DNA of 64,000 bases from Shinella sp. UYSO24 (GTDB taxonomy: Bacteria > Pseudomonadota > Alphaproteobacteria > Rhizobiales > Rhizobiaceae): contig CABHNZ010000003.1 in NCBI GenBank assembly GCA_902167985.1, positions 1-64,000 on the forward strand. Direction: 5' to 3'. Positions within the stretch are counted from its first letter, which is position 1, and every line of letters begins with the position of its first letter. The notes below the pieces were generated by a model. That model saw only the letters and a program-made list of their open reading frames with translations. It had not been told where the DNA came from and ran no database searches. This document shows, one piece after another, positions 37,709 to 48,300 of the stretch. A program made the position numbers and the translations under genes.

Positions 37709-38939
37709 TCACCGTCCCTCAACTGCACTTCGCGTATCGCTGACGTTATTACTCACGCCACGAGCCGTCGATGTAACGGAATTGATGACACCAAGGACTT
37801 TCTGGACTTCCACCGTCTCGGCATTGCCGATGTAGATGATATCCTTATCCTGCATCGGGAAGCGGCGAGCGGCAAAGAAGCCGGCCGGATCCTTGAAGTT
37901 CACGCGGAATATGACGGGTACCGTATCGCCGCCGAAGCGGGCGACATTCACGCCGATGTCAGACAGAAACACTCTCGGCACAAGGCGATAGACAAGCACC
38001 ACCGAGGGGTTTGCGCGGCTGTCGAGAAGCCCCCCAGCCTTGCCGATCGCTTCGCTGAGCATAAGGTTCGACTCTTCGAAGTCGAACCGTCCATTCAGAC
38101 CGGCCGCACCGAGCGCCAGATAGGTGCGACGATCACGATCAACGATGATCGTATCACCCGGAGACACGTAGACGTTTTCACCGGGCCTCGCCACCAGAGA
38201 ACTGTATTGTACGGTTGCCGACCGGCCGGCACGCTGCAGTGTGATACGCGTTTCGACGCCAGGCACTCTCAAGCCGCCGCGCGCGAAATCAGATCAAGGA
38301 CGCGGTCGCCAGCCTCGCTCAACTCTATCTTGGCTGGGGCGTTCACATCGCCCAGGACAGACACTTGCGCGGATCGGTTATTGACACGGGAGATCTGCAC
38401 CTGAGGCTCGATCGCGCGATCGACCAAGGCCCGCTCGATCTGCGATTGCACATCCCGCACAGAGCGCCCGGCTGCCGGGATGCGCCCGGCATATGGCACG
38501 GTGATCGTACCATCCCTATCGATGGTTTGTTGTGGCAAGCTTACGTAATTACCAGGCCTGCTTCCCGCCTCGGCGGGAATGAAGAGGCGCCCGACTGGGA
38601 CTCGAACACCGCAACCTGGACAATATCACCAACGCCAAGCGGCAGTGTCGGTGCACGAGCGCTACCAATGCCGAAGCCGCCCGCAAGCGATGGCGGCACA
38701 CTCGCCCCAACATGCGCCAGGACAGTCTTGTCGATATCGACCAAAGCATAATCTATTCCGGCGGTTTCCTTGCCGCCTGCAGACGCGACCCGCACGGCAG
38801 CGCCCTCCTTCACCGCCTCGAACGTCGGCCCGGATAGTGGCGTTGTACTGCAGCCTGACAGGGCGACAGCAAATATGCCTAGGAACAAAATATAATTCTT
38901 ACGCAATATTCGCCCCCAACCGTATCTGATCGGTATCAT
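37709..38939 (-). CDS. Wza/ExoF-like polysaccharide export lipoprotein (two frameshifts)
   Basis: About 409 residues. A lipoprotein signal with lipobox ALSGC starts at ATG 38939. The Poly_export domain follows (LGVGDIVQVAVFES, then DRDGTITVPYAGRI, VRDVQSQIERAL), then SLBB domains (VSVLGDVNAPAKIEL, VYVSPGDTIIVDRDRRTY). The frame changes at about 38556 (GGCCTG lacks one base, restoring AGPGNYVSLPQQTI) and 38274 (one missing G, restoring RAAGLRVPGV). It forms the periplasmic/outer-membrane exit of the polysaccharide with the Wzc-like protein downstream. Confidence 0.9.
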
Positions 38940-39169
38940 GCTTTTTAAGATGCTCGAAATCTACTCGCATCTCGACAATGTCCCGTTTCGAGACACATTC
39001 AATTTAGATTATGTTACATCAAGGCAACATATGAAAGCGCTGTAAACAACATCTTACACAGAACAAAATCTATCCATCCTTCGTAGCTAAACGATGGGTC
39101 GATAAAAACCTGATATTTACTTCAACGCGGATTGCGCTCCACGATCACTGAGATGACGTGCCGCACGGA

Positions 39170-39877
39170 TCAGAAGCCCTTACCTTCCGTCAGCTCCACT
39201 TTGATTGTTCTGGCGATAATGTAGAGATCGAGCCAGATCGAAAAATTCTCTACATAATGAAGGTCGCTCGCTATGCGTGACTTGGCCTTGGCGACACTGT
39301 CTGTCGGACCGCGCCATCCGCGCATTTGCGCAAGCCCGGTCATGCCGGGACGCATGACATGGCGGCGATGATATTCAGGCACGAGTTTCTCGTAGGGCTT
39401 GCCGGCTGCAAGCATACCAACCGCATGGCAACGCGGCCCGACCAGCGACATCTCACCCTTCAGGACATTGAGCAACTGGGGCAATTCATCGATATTGTAA
39501 CGCCGGATAACCCGCCCGACCCGCGTCACGCGAACATCGTTAGATGTCGTTTGCGCAACGCCAGTCGGATCCCCCTGCTCCACGAACATTGATCTGAACT
39601 TGATGACATTTATCTTGCAGCCACCAGCCCCCCATCGAGACTGGGTAAACAGGACAGGCCCTCTGCTATCAATTCGAATAGCAGCACAGACGAACAGAAG
39701 CAGAGGAATAAGAACAATAATCGCCATCAGTGCAACGAATATATCCAATAACCGCTTCGCCGAATGATGCCATGCCGGAGTATTGCAATCTTTTCGAGAG
39801 AATCGACGAGCATTATTTGGAAATATTATATTGACAACACTGTCGACGTCTTTCGAAGCACGATCACGTGTAGTCAC
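39170..39877 (-). CDS. initiating sugar transferase, ExoY/WbaP type
   Basis: 235 residues. One membrane segment (KRLLDIFVALMAIIVLIPLLLF) is followed by the catalytic domain with VIKFRSM, the NIDELPQLLNVLKGEMSLVGPRC block and PGMTGLAQMRGWRGPTD. It transfers a hexose-1-phosphate, galactose in ExoY, to undecaprenyl phosphate, the first step of repeat-unit synthesis. It is the first gene of the minus-strand export series. The upstream AT-rich DNA probably holds the promoter. Intact. Confidence 0.94.
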   Translation of the reverse strand: MTTRDRASKDVDSVVNIIFPNNARRFSRKDCNTPAWHHSAKRLLDIFVALMAIIVLIPLLLFVCAAIRIDSRGPVLFTQSRWGAGGCKINVIKFRSMFVEQGDPTGVAQTTSNDVRVTRVGRVIRRYNIDELPQLLNVLKGEMSLVGPRCHAVGMLAAGKPYEKLVPEYHRRHVMRPGMTGLAQMRGWRGPTDSVAKAKSRIASDLHYVENFSIWLDLYIIARTIKVELTEGKGF

Positions 39878-40333
39878 TACGCATCCCTCTCTAATTAACG
39901 CCAGTCAATTACCCTTCATTTACTTTATATACTCAGGACATTCATGTCATCACAGATAATTAACAAATAGTTAACCGAGATACAGCGGAGTTAAGCCCTT
40001 AGAAGACAAAGTAAAACTGTCGGACAAAACTTAAGTTGGCACAGACAAACGACATGAATCATGTTGAGAATGCGGCAACCAGAAGGCGCAGACACTGCCC
40101 GAAACGCATGCAATCCCGCTCTCGCCCCTACCGCCGCGAGCGAATGACGACACCAGCCCTGCCAGACTGCACGGACACCCGCCCGGGCACCACCACCCCA
40201 TGGGTCAAGTCTCCAGCGCGCGACGATATATGCGACCATCAAAATATACCTGTGAGATGGCTATCGCTCATGATGACAATACAATGACACCGAATATACT
40301 TTGGAAAGAATCGGCGCATTCGGAGTATATTAT
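39878..40333. other. AT-rich intergenic region of the EPS locus
   Basis: About 450 bases between the divergent ExoY-like and acyltransferase genes. The first 150 bases are strongly AT-rich (TTAATTAG-, TTAACAAATAGTTAAC-like words) and probably regulatory. Open frames here have no recognisable content. Confidence 0.45.
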
Positions 40334-40933
40334 TTGTCCCGACGCAAATATGTTTCGTGCTGGCAGACATTGAAATGCTTTATTCGACTGCGACGGATTG
40401 CAATCATCTGTTACCACAGGTCAAGATGCCTGTTCAGCGCATCCGCCGTAACAGGCACAGGGACGCTCTCCGTTGGGAAATACTGGCTCGGGCAATTGCC
40501 AGAACCCTCGACATTCACCGTCCTGCCCGGTGGACATGTGAGGCTGAATGGCAATTTCGTGCTGCACAAGCACTGCAACGTCCGGATAGGAAAAGACGGA
40601 AGCCTCACACTCGGTAGCGGATACGCGGCAGATAATCTGCGTATGGATTGCCACTGCTCGATCGTGATCGGTGACGGCGTCGCAATCGCCAGCGACGTCA
40701 CAATAATGGACACCGATCATCATAAGATTGTCGGGTCCGACAGCGCACCGCGACCGATATCCATTGGCGATCACGTCTGGATCGGCACGAGGTCAACGAT
40801 ACTGAAAGGCGTTACCATCGGCAACGGCGCCGTGATCGCAGCTGGTTCGGTGGTCAATCGAGACGTCGAACCGGGCTGGCTGTATGGCGGCGTGCCGGCG
40901 CGCAAAATCCGCCCGATAGAATGGCATCTGTAA
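40334..40933 (+). CDS. hexapeptide-repeat acyltransferase (left-handed beta helix)
   Basis: About 199 residues. The C-terminal half is a left-handed beta-helix with hexapeptide turns (GDGVAIASDVTIMDTDHH, ISIGDHVWIGTRSTI, VTIGNGAVIAAGSVV) and the closing YGGVPARKI, typical of sugar O-acetyl or succinyl transferases such as those decorating exopolysaccharide. A TTG at 40334 is preceded by GGAG; TTG 40301 would extend it by 11 residues. The His in TDHH is the likely catalytic base. The N-terminal 60 residues are less conserved and basic. Confidence 0.85.
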   Translation: MSRRKYVSCWQTLKCFIRLRRIAIICYHRSRCLFSASAVTGTGTLSVGKYWLGQLPEPSTFTVLPGGHVRLNGNFVLHKHCNVRIGKDGSLTLGSGYAADNLRMDCHCSIVIGDGVAIASDVTIMDTDHHKIVGSDSAPRPISIGDHVWIGTRSTILKGVTIGNGAVIAAGSVVNRDVEPGWLYGGVPARKIRPIEWHL

Positions 40934-40965
40934 TATCCGGCCTACGTAAAAGACAGAAGCGCACC

Positions 40966-41181
40966 CTACGAAGCCAGCGTCACACGCTTGAAGCGCCCGC
41001 TGATATGGATGATATAGTGCTGGCCTGGCGATTTCGCTTGGCACATGGCCAAGACATCATCTTCCGGCACGCCAAGATATTCGCGTTCGTCACCATTCTT
41101 GAACACGATGCGCAAATATCCGCCGAAGCGCTCATACTGAACGCCCTTGATGATGCGGGACTCAATACTGAAACTTTGCAT
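40966..41181 (-). CDS. KTSC-domain small protein
   Basis: 71 residues from ATG 41181, with AAGGAG 5 bases upstream. The sequence matches the KTSC domain (related to the lysyl-tRNA synthetase C-terminus): SFSIESRIIKGVQYE, LRIVFKNGDEREYLGVPEDDV, FKRVTL. Function is unknown; related domains are found alone in many bacteria and phages. It is convergent with the acyltransferase gene. Confidence 0.8.
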   Translation of the reverse strand: MQSFSIESRIIKGVQYERFGGYLRIVFKNGDEREYLGVPEDDVLAMCQAKSPGQHYIIHISGRFKRVTLAS

Positions 41182-41335
41182 GGGCACTCCTTTTTAACGA
41201 GACTAGGAGGGCAAAGCAAAAAAACGGTAAAGTGCAGCCTAGATCGGGATATACTTGATGGCCATGCCAGAGGCAGTCGGGCCAATAAATGCAAGACTGC
41301 CATTGAGGCAGACAGCAGTGACCGAGAGCAAGATC

Positions 41336-41381
41336 CATTCAGGCAGATGAACCGCCAACTTGCGGCGCATCTGCCTGAATG
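41336..41381. terminator. long perfect inverted repeat downstream of the small RTX gene
   Basis: CATTCAGGCAGATG (41336-41349) and CATCTGCCTGAATG (41368-41381) are perfect inverse arms of 14 bases. The 18-base loop contains a further CCGC/GCGG pairing. The hairpin begins about 20 bases after the stop of the minus-strand RTX gene, so it is a likely terminator or mRNA-stabilising structure, although the T-run is missing. Confidence 0.55.
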
Positions 41382-41402
41382 TCTGTGCAGACTAACGGTC
41401 GA

Positions 41403-41908
41403 TCAGGTCACATCGTGCCCAACCGCACCGGTCCAGCCGATGGCAGCCTTGAATTCATTGAGCGACCAGCCTGTATTCTTGATGGCATCAAGCAGCAGAA
41501 CTTCCTGCTGGAAGTGCTTGTCACCATCATCGATCTGGAGGGTCAGCTTGACATCCAGTACCTTGCTGTCATTGGCCAGATTGACGCCGTTTGCGGTCGT
41601 GCCGGCAAAGTAGCCATAGTCGAGACCGATAATGGTGGCGCCATTATTCACCACCAGCTTATCCTCACCGAGATGGAAGTCGGTGATGATGTCGAAGTCG
41701 CCGCTTTTGGCAAACTTGTCAAAAACGAACGTATCCTTACCGCTCCGCCGAACAGCACGTCGGAACCAGCTCCGCCGAGCAGCACATCATCGCCGTTGGA
41801 AGCGAGGATGGCATCATTTCCACCCTTGCCTTCATACTTGTAGTCAGCACCATCGCCGGTAGGCGCTTTCAGCGTCTCGTCGGTACCATTGCCCGTTATC
41901 GTTACCAT
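41403..41908 (-). CDS. small RTX calcium-binding protein (one frameshift)
   Basis: About 168 residues with no signal peptide. RTX nonapeptides GKGGNDAIL, NGDDVLLGGAGSDVLFGGAG and the DTFVFD..DIITDF block are followed by a C-terminal region (LDVKLTLQIDDGDKHFQQEV, WSLNEFKAAIGW) that I do not recognise. The frame breaks at about 41741, where GGAGCGGTAAG should read GGAGCGGGTAAG. Such proteins leave the cell by PrsDE-type type I secretion and often bind or modify extracellular polysaccharide. Located inside the EPS locus. Confidence 0.8.
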
Positions 41909-42267
41909 TGTAATTCTCCCTGAAATGTTAAATACTCCTTTACTAATAAATCGTTAAAAGTAGATTTGCAACGCCCCAAAATAACAACCTAATATTAATA
42001 GATAATAATGATTAATACTTGAGTGAAAGTAACATTATTATTACACATCAATCGAATGGTTTGATTTTTGTGCAACAAAATCAATGGCACTTTATACACC
42101 AAAGAAAATTCGAATCGAGATGACGTTTGAATCGACAGAACAACAAGTTAACCAGATTGATCAATCATAATTTCATGGAAATACTATACGGATGGATGAA
42201 ATTCGCGTAGGATCGTCACCGCAACATGCCATTAGGTGACTTATTCATAAAAGCATAGGGCAACACC
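41909..42267. other. very AT-rich intergenic region
   Basis: About 360 bases, by eye the most AT-rich stretch in the window, between the divergent RTX protein and GT2 genes. It probably contains both promoters, and holds the inverted repeat at 42061-42084. No gene is supported. Confidence 0.5.
42061..42084. promoter_or_regulatory. AT-rich inverted repeat between RTX and glycosyltransferase genes
   Basis: TTGATTTT (42061-42068) and AAAATCAA (42077-42084) are perfect inverse arms with an 8-base centre. It is 150-200 bases from each divergent gene and is a candidate operator or nucleoid-protein site. Confidence 0.35.
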
Positions 42268-43152
42268 TTGCGAAACGAATCCGACAATATTTTCATTTCC
42301 TTGATTGTCAGCACGCGTAACCGCGGGCCAGCACTCACCAAATGCCTGGACGCGATTTCGAAGCTCGACAGCACACGCACCTGGGAATTGATCGTTGTCG
42401 ACAATGGATCAACGGACAATACCCGGGACGTGGTGGAGACATTCCGGCTGAAGTCCGGCATGAATGTGCTCTATACTTACGAAAAGGTGCCGGGCCTCAG
42501 TTCCGCTCGTAATGCCGGGCTTTCCATTGCGCGAGGCGAAGTCATCGCATTCACTGATGATGATTGTTATGTCGAGACCGACTACCTGAACCGCCTGACA
42601 CTGGCTTTCGACGATCCATCGATCGGCTTCGTTACGGGACGAGTCATGCTGTTTGACCCCACTGACTTCCGCGTGACGATCAATGAATCGACGGTTTACA
42701 AGCATTTCGCCGCCGGCAGATATCTCGCTCCGGGAGAGGTGAAGGGCGCGAATATGGCGTTTCGCAAGATTGCGCTCGACCAGATCTCCGGTTTCGACAC
42801 GGATTTCGGCAGCGGATCTCTGTTTCCCTCCGAAGATTGCGATGCCGCCGCGCGCGTTAGCCTTGCCGGTTGGGCCGGCACTTACGACCCGACGGTCTGC
42901 GTCTATCATCATCACGGCCGCAAGGCCAACAATCTGAAGAGGCTATACCGCGACTACGATGTCGGACGAGGCGCCTACCATGCGAAGCTGCTGCTGCATT
43001 GCCGCAAGGCAGAACATTTCATGCAGGGACTACGCGGCTTGCCCCGCCGCGCTATCGAGCGGCCAAGCGCCGTCTTCTGGGAATTTTCGGGAGCCTTTCG
43101 CTACGCCATGACGCAGATGAAGGGGCCCACAGCGAGAAGCAGAAAGTCATGA
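42268..43152 (+). CDS. family 2 glycosyltransferase
   Basis: 294 residues, GT-A fold. VSTRNRGPALTKCLDAI and VVDNGSTDNT form the nucleotide-sugar site, SSARNAGL and the DxD region FTDDDCYVE follow, and the late SEDCDAAARVSLAGW is typical of the acceptor side. It adds a sugar to the lipid-linked repeat unit at the inner face of the membrane. The start appears to be TTG 42268 after AGGGCA. The stop overlaps the next gene (ATGA). Confidence 0.88.
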   Translation: MRNESDNIFISLIVSTRNRGPALTKCLDAISKLDSTRTWELIVVDNGSTDNTRDVVETFRLKSGMNVLYTYEKVPGLSSARNAGLSIARGEVIAFTDDDCYVETDYLNRLTLAFDDPSIGFVTGRVMLFDPTDFRVTINESTVYKHFAAGRYLAPGEVKGANMAFRKIALDQISGFDTDFGSGSLFPSEDCDAAARVSLAGWAGTYDPTVCVYHHHGRKANNLKRLYRDYDVGRGAYHAKLLLHCRKAEHFMQGLRGLPRRAIERPSAVFWEFSGAFRYAMTQMKGPTARSRKS

Positions 43153-43888
43153 GTACGCGTCGATTGCAGTTCAAGATCATCAGCCTTGCCGGCAGCGCCC
43201 GGCGGGAAAACATCGTCAGGCAGTTCAAGGCTACCAATTTCGAGTGGTCGTTTTTGACGCACTGACAGCCCTGCCTGCACCGCTCTCCTACGATCCGGAA
43301 GAGACACGCCGCATTCGTGGCCGCTACCTTACACAAGGAGAGCTCGGCTGCTTCGCGAGCCACTATGTCTTGTGGGAAGAGCTTTGCGCCGCCGACGATG
43401 CCGATGCCTATATCGTGCTGGAAGACGATGTGGTGATAAACACGACATTCTTTGAGAATTTCCTGAAGTCCACAGATGGGATAGAGCAATCGCTCGACTA
43501 CCTCCGGTTCTATTCCAAGGTACCGACCAAGCCCTTGGGTCGCCGCCCCTATATGGACCGTTTCATCGTCGAATATGGCGAAGTAACCTATGGTACGCAG
43601 GCTTACTTCATCAACAAGGCCGGAGCGGGCGCCTATCTCGATAGCATCAAGAACGTCCGCCGCCCCGTCGATGATGAGATGGACCGTGCCTGGGTCCACA
43701 ATGTCCCGATCTATTGCGTCTATCCCCATCCGGTCATGGAAGTCACGACACAGTCGACGATCCAGAACGCGCGCCACCAATTGAACCCGCCAAACGGCAT
43801 CCGTCGCCTCGGCTGGTTTTACGAGCGCGGTCTCGAGAGATTGCGCAAAGAGGCATACCGCACGCGCCGCCGCCTTGCAGCGCTGTGA
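43149..43888 (+). CDS. family 25 glycosyltransferase (one frameshift)
   Basis: About 246 residues, LPS/EPS glycosyltransferase family 25. It starts FKIISLAGSARRENIVRQF, and after the break reads FFDALTALPAP, GELGCFASHYVLWEEL and the catalytic LEDDVVI. The frame breaks at 43251-43255, where a run of five T should be six. The family usually uses UDP-galactose or similar donors. Second gene of a three-gene plus-strand set with GT2 and a pyruvyl transferase. Confidence 0.87.
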
Positions 43889-43924
43889 TCCGAAAGATCG
43901 TAACCCATAAGCGAGCAGTCAAAC

Positions 43925-44965
43925 GTGTCAGTCACCTCGAAATCGTCCGCACAGATCATTGCCACACTGCAGCGCCATATTTCGGATACGGTTCCGCTGG
44001 CGGCCGAAGACAAGGATTACTGCCTCCTCGACTTTCCCGATTATTCCAATGTCGGCGATAGCCTGATCTGGCTCGGTGCGGCCAAGTTCCTGGCAGACAA
44101 ATACGGGGCACCTCCGCGCTATAGCTGCACGATCCATAATTTCGATCCGGTTGCGCTACGGCGGCAGGCTCCGAAAGGTCCGATCTATCTGAGCGGTGGG
44201 GGCAATTTCGGCGATCTCTGGCCAAAGTTCCAGAATTTCAGGTTGGCGGTCCTGCGTGCTTTTCCTGATCGCCACATCATACAGTTGCCGCAGACGATCC
44301 ATTTTGCCGATCCGGCAAATGCGCGGAGCACCCGGGAGGCCATCCGCAACCACGGCAACTTCACGCTGCTTGTCAGAGACAAGCCCAGCTTCGATTTTGC
44401 CCATGCCCATCTTGATCTGCCGGCAGTGACTGCTCCGGACATGGCTTTCTGGCTTGGCCGGCTGCCATCGCGTGTGCCACCGGCTTATGATCTGGCCCTG
44501 ATGCTACGCACCGACAAGGAGCGTAACGAACGGGCAGGCATAGCAAGGCCCCCGCAAGGGCTTCGGGTCAACGCTTTCGACTGGATCGAGGGAGGCAACC
44601 CGACATTTCTCATGCGGTTGCTTGTGCGCGGTGAACGGCAGTTTGGCATCCCGAGCCGGCAGACCATCTACAAGATGAAAGCCAACATGCAGCTTAATCG
44701 GGGGCTTGACCTGTTGGGCAGCGGCCGAATGCTTGTGACGGATCGCCTGCATGGTCATATCCTGGCGACGCTGATGGACATACCGCACGTGCTGCTGGAC
44801 AATTCCTATGGCAAGCTGAAGAACTTCCACGCCCTTTGGACGGCAGGATCCCAATCGATCCATCTTGCCACGACCCTTGATGAGGCCTTCCACTGGATAG
44901 AAGCCAATGGACAGACCAGCGGCAGCAGATCGCTCGATACGGCCTATCCGGCAGCCGCAAGCTGA
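43925..44965 (+). CDS. polysaccharide pyruvyl transferase
   Basis: 346 residues. GTG 43925 start. The family motifs SNVGDSLIWLGA, LSGGGNFGDLWP, RDKPSFDFA and the C-terminal TDRLHGHILATLM with LDNSYGK place it with the ExoV/GumL-type ketalases that add pyruvate from PEP to terminal sugars of exopolysaccharide. It is cytosolic. Third gene of the plus-strand set, 36 bases after GT25. Intact. Confidence 0.92.
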   Translation: MSVTSKSSAQIIATLQRHISDTVPLAAEDKDYCLLDFPDYSNVGDSLIWLGAAKFLADKYGAPPRYSCTIHNFDPVALRRQAPKGPIYLSGGGNFGDLWPKFQNFRLAVLRAFPDRHIIQLPQTIHFADPANARSTREAIRNHGNFTLLVRDKPSFDFAHAHLDLPAVTAPDMAFWLGRLPSRVPPAYDLALMLRTDKERNERAGIARPPQGLRVNAFDWIEGGNPTFLMRLLVRGERQFGIPSRQTIYKMKANMQLNRGLDLLGSGRMLVTDRLHGHILATLMDIPHVLLDNSYGKLKNFHALWTAGSQSIHLATTLDEAFHWIEANGQTSGSRSLDTAYPAAAS

Positions 44966-45357
44966 CCTTTTGACCGTCTAACCCGTCTCCGGTCCAAGAC
45001 TGGAGCGTGTATCGACAAGTGGCGTGGTAAAGCAGCGCTTGCCGGCTTGGGAAATCGATCGCCCTTGCACAGACCCCGACGCTTGGCCGGCCGGCGAAGT
45101 CCACACGGTGCTCGCCCGCATTCACCCAAAATGACTGCCTGATTTACGCAATATCGGCCCGTGCGGCCGGTTGCCAGCGGCTTCGCGTGCCCTTCGATCA
45201 GCGTGCCGCAGGACGCCGTTTTGACCGACATTGTACGATATGGATGTAATTTGAAGAATGCTCACCAAAAGAATTGCTGCGTTGCGAAATCATTTTGACA
45301 GGCCATAACCCGGATGCTTTCTCGGATCGCTTGCAAGCGAACGCCGATGGTAAATGA
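44966..45357. other. 392-base intergenic region
   Basis: Between the pyruvyl transferase and the large ATPase-kinase, both plus strand. No gene, hairpin or repeat is convincing. The last 130 bases are AT-richer and probably hold the kinase promoter. Confidence 0.45.
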
Positions 45358-48300
45358 ATGACATACGCTTTTGGAAACCGGCATATCTTTGGTCGGGACG
45401 CCGAACTTGACATGCTTCGCCAGCCTTCGAGCGCGTGTCGCAGACGGGCTACGGCGAAATCGTGCTTGTCGGAGGCGCAGCAGGTTTCGGCAAGACGGCG
45501 CTCGTCGCCACGTTTCTTGCCGATAGCGGCGATATCAGCCATGCCACCGGCAAGGCCGACGAAGCCCTCCAGCGCGTTCCGTATAGTACAGTTCTGAAAG
45601 CTCTGGGGCAGCTTCTGCCTGCTGATGCTATCGACGAGCTGGCATCCGTTCGTGACACTGGGGCCTTGTCCTCCACAAACCGGGTCCGCGACCGCCTGAT
45701 CGAGACAATCCAGTCGAATGCGTCGCCGAGCTCACCTCTCATCCTGTTTATCGACGATCTGCACTGGCTCGACGAAAGCTCGACGCAGCTCATACGCGCC
45801 CTCTCGGAACGCGGCTTTCGGGACATGCTTCTGGTTGGCACCTACCGGAGCGATGACACGGCACGGTTCCACGAGACAGGCATTCAGCGTTTGCTCGGGG
45901 ACACCGCCGTCCGCGTCACCAATATCCTTCTGAAGACGCTTGCGTTCGATGCTGTCGAAGGCCTGATCTCCGCCAAGCGCTATGGCGAAACCACAGCGCC
46001 GCTCGCACGGCTGGTACAATCGGTTGCCGGCGGCAATCCATTCCATATCCAGCTGATCCTGAATGTCCTGGACCGAGCTGAAACGGCGCCTGACCTTGCC
46101 CAGTTCGTGTCGGATCAGAAGAACTGGAGCCTCTCCGCGCTTCTCAGCCGCATCATAGGCGAGCTCCCCGCGGATACCCGTGATATCCTTCAACTCGCCT
46201 CCTGCATCGGCTTTACCAGTGACCATGCCCTGCTGGTTTCCGCGAGCGACATTCAGACCGAGGCTCTCCTTCGGTCGCTTGAACCTGCGACAGCCCTTGG
46301 ATTGATCCATAGCGGGGAAAGCTGGAGCCAGTTTTCGCACGACGCGGTTCGCGAACATGTCAGGGCAAGCCTGAGCCGGGCAGAGAAGACGGATAGGCAT
46401 GCGCGTGTCGCGCGCAGCATGCTTCAATCGGCCATATCCTCGACTGACCGGCATCTGGCGGTTGCCGAGCAGATCGTCAAAGCCAAAACAGACCCTATCC
46501 TGCTGAACATCCTCGGCCCGGCGCTTGGTGCGCTTGCCAGGGCTGCCCGTATCGCAAAGGCAGTGGGTGCCCTCGACAGCGCTCTTCGCTATGCCGACAA
46601 GGGGATTGAGCTTGTTGCCCTGTCCGATCATTGCGATCGGTATCACTGGGTCCTTGCCGAACTTCGCTGCGCAATCCTTGTCGATCGCCACGGGGCCGCC
46701 ATCGATGACCGTGAACTGGATCGCCTAGTCGATCACGCAGGTTCGGCGCTGGATCAGGCGCGGGCCGCCCGATTAAGGGCAGCGGTCCTCATTCTGCGGG
46801 GCCAGTTCGAGCAGGCCATCGAGGTGGCGTTGACAGGGCTGCAACTGCTTGATGTGCATCTGGAGAGAAAACCTTCCAGGGCCGTCCTCGATGCGGCCTA
46901 CAGCGCCATGACCATTGCCGTCGACAAGCTGGACCTTCCCGTCATCGGCTCGCAGCCCTGTATGACGGACGAGCGCATCGCGGTCGCTATGGATCTTCTC
47001 GCCACGCTGCAGTCCTCCTTCTTTTCGGATGATGGCCTGAAATTCCTGCATACGGCCAAGATCGTCGAACTCTCTGCCGCCTATGGCGTCAGTGAAGCGA
47101 CCAGCTACGGCCTGGCCTGGTGTGGCGTATGCGTTGCCAGCGATTACCGCGACTTTTCGACGGCACTGGCCATGGCGGAGGCGGCCGTCAGCCTTTCCTA
47201 CGCTCATGCCTATCACGCCTATAGAACATCGGCGCTCGTGGCACTCGATCAGGTTTCTGTCTGGCTGCGCCCGCTCTCCTATGCGCTGTTGCGCGCCAAG
47301 GAGGCGTTCGAGCATGGCAAGAACAGCGGTGACATCAGCATGGCCTGCTATGCCACCAACCATATCGTTTCCGATCTCCTGGCCATGGGCGCACCGCTTT
47401 CCGTCGTCAGCAACGAGGCCAATCGCGGTATCGCGATGGCGCGAAGCGTCGGCTTCGAGGAGGTCATCCGTATCCTTCAGGTACAACAGGCCTTCGCCCA
47501 GAGCCTGCAGGACGACGGCGCGACGCCCGGATCTATCCTCGCGCGTGCCACCTCGGATCAGGCCTCGGAAATGTCTCCCCTTATCTTTTGGGGACACCTT
47601 TTCGAGGGCATCGCGCAGTTCTACGGCGGAAGAGTAGCGCTTGCGGCCACATCCTTCGCCAATGCGCGCCCATGGAAGTGGACCACGCCTGCACATATCC
47701 ATCTCGCCGACCTGCATTTCTATTCGACATTGGCAGACCATATGCTGGGGATCGATGATCCGCAGAACGAAGGACGGACTATCCTGGGCCTGCTTGCCGA
47801 GCAGAATCCGAAGACCTTTGCCAACAAGGTGGCGTTTATCGACGCCGAGGCGGCGCGGGCAGCGGGCGACACGATAGAGGCGCTTCGCCAGTACGAGCAA
47901 TCGATCAAGGCCGCGACCGAGGCGGGTTTTTGGCACGAACTGGCACTCGTGCATGAGCGGGCCGGTCGGCTTGCGCTGGAAACCGGGCTTTCATTTGCCG
48001 CCTTCGGCCATATCCGACAGGCGCAGGCCAATTATCGCAGATGGGGCGCCGATCAGCAGGCAGATCGCATCCGTCGCGAGTTTGCCGATGTGTTTGCCGT
48101 GCCCATCGATATCGAACTTCCCGATAGAGGCATCCCGACGATCGAGACGTCGGATCCGCTGACAACCGATCTGATCGTGGCGGCCATGAAATATTCCGGC
48201 GCGATGCGCGGGCAGTTGATCAGCATCGGCGATGATGGCTGTTTCGTCATTGCCAGCGCCCGGCTGCGCGAAGGCATGACGAGCGTGGCAACCGAAGCCA

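Noticed and set aside
39991..40287. Overlapping open frames of about 83 codons on both strands in the EPS spacer
   Set aside because: Mutually complementary, without motifs, in a likely regulatory region.
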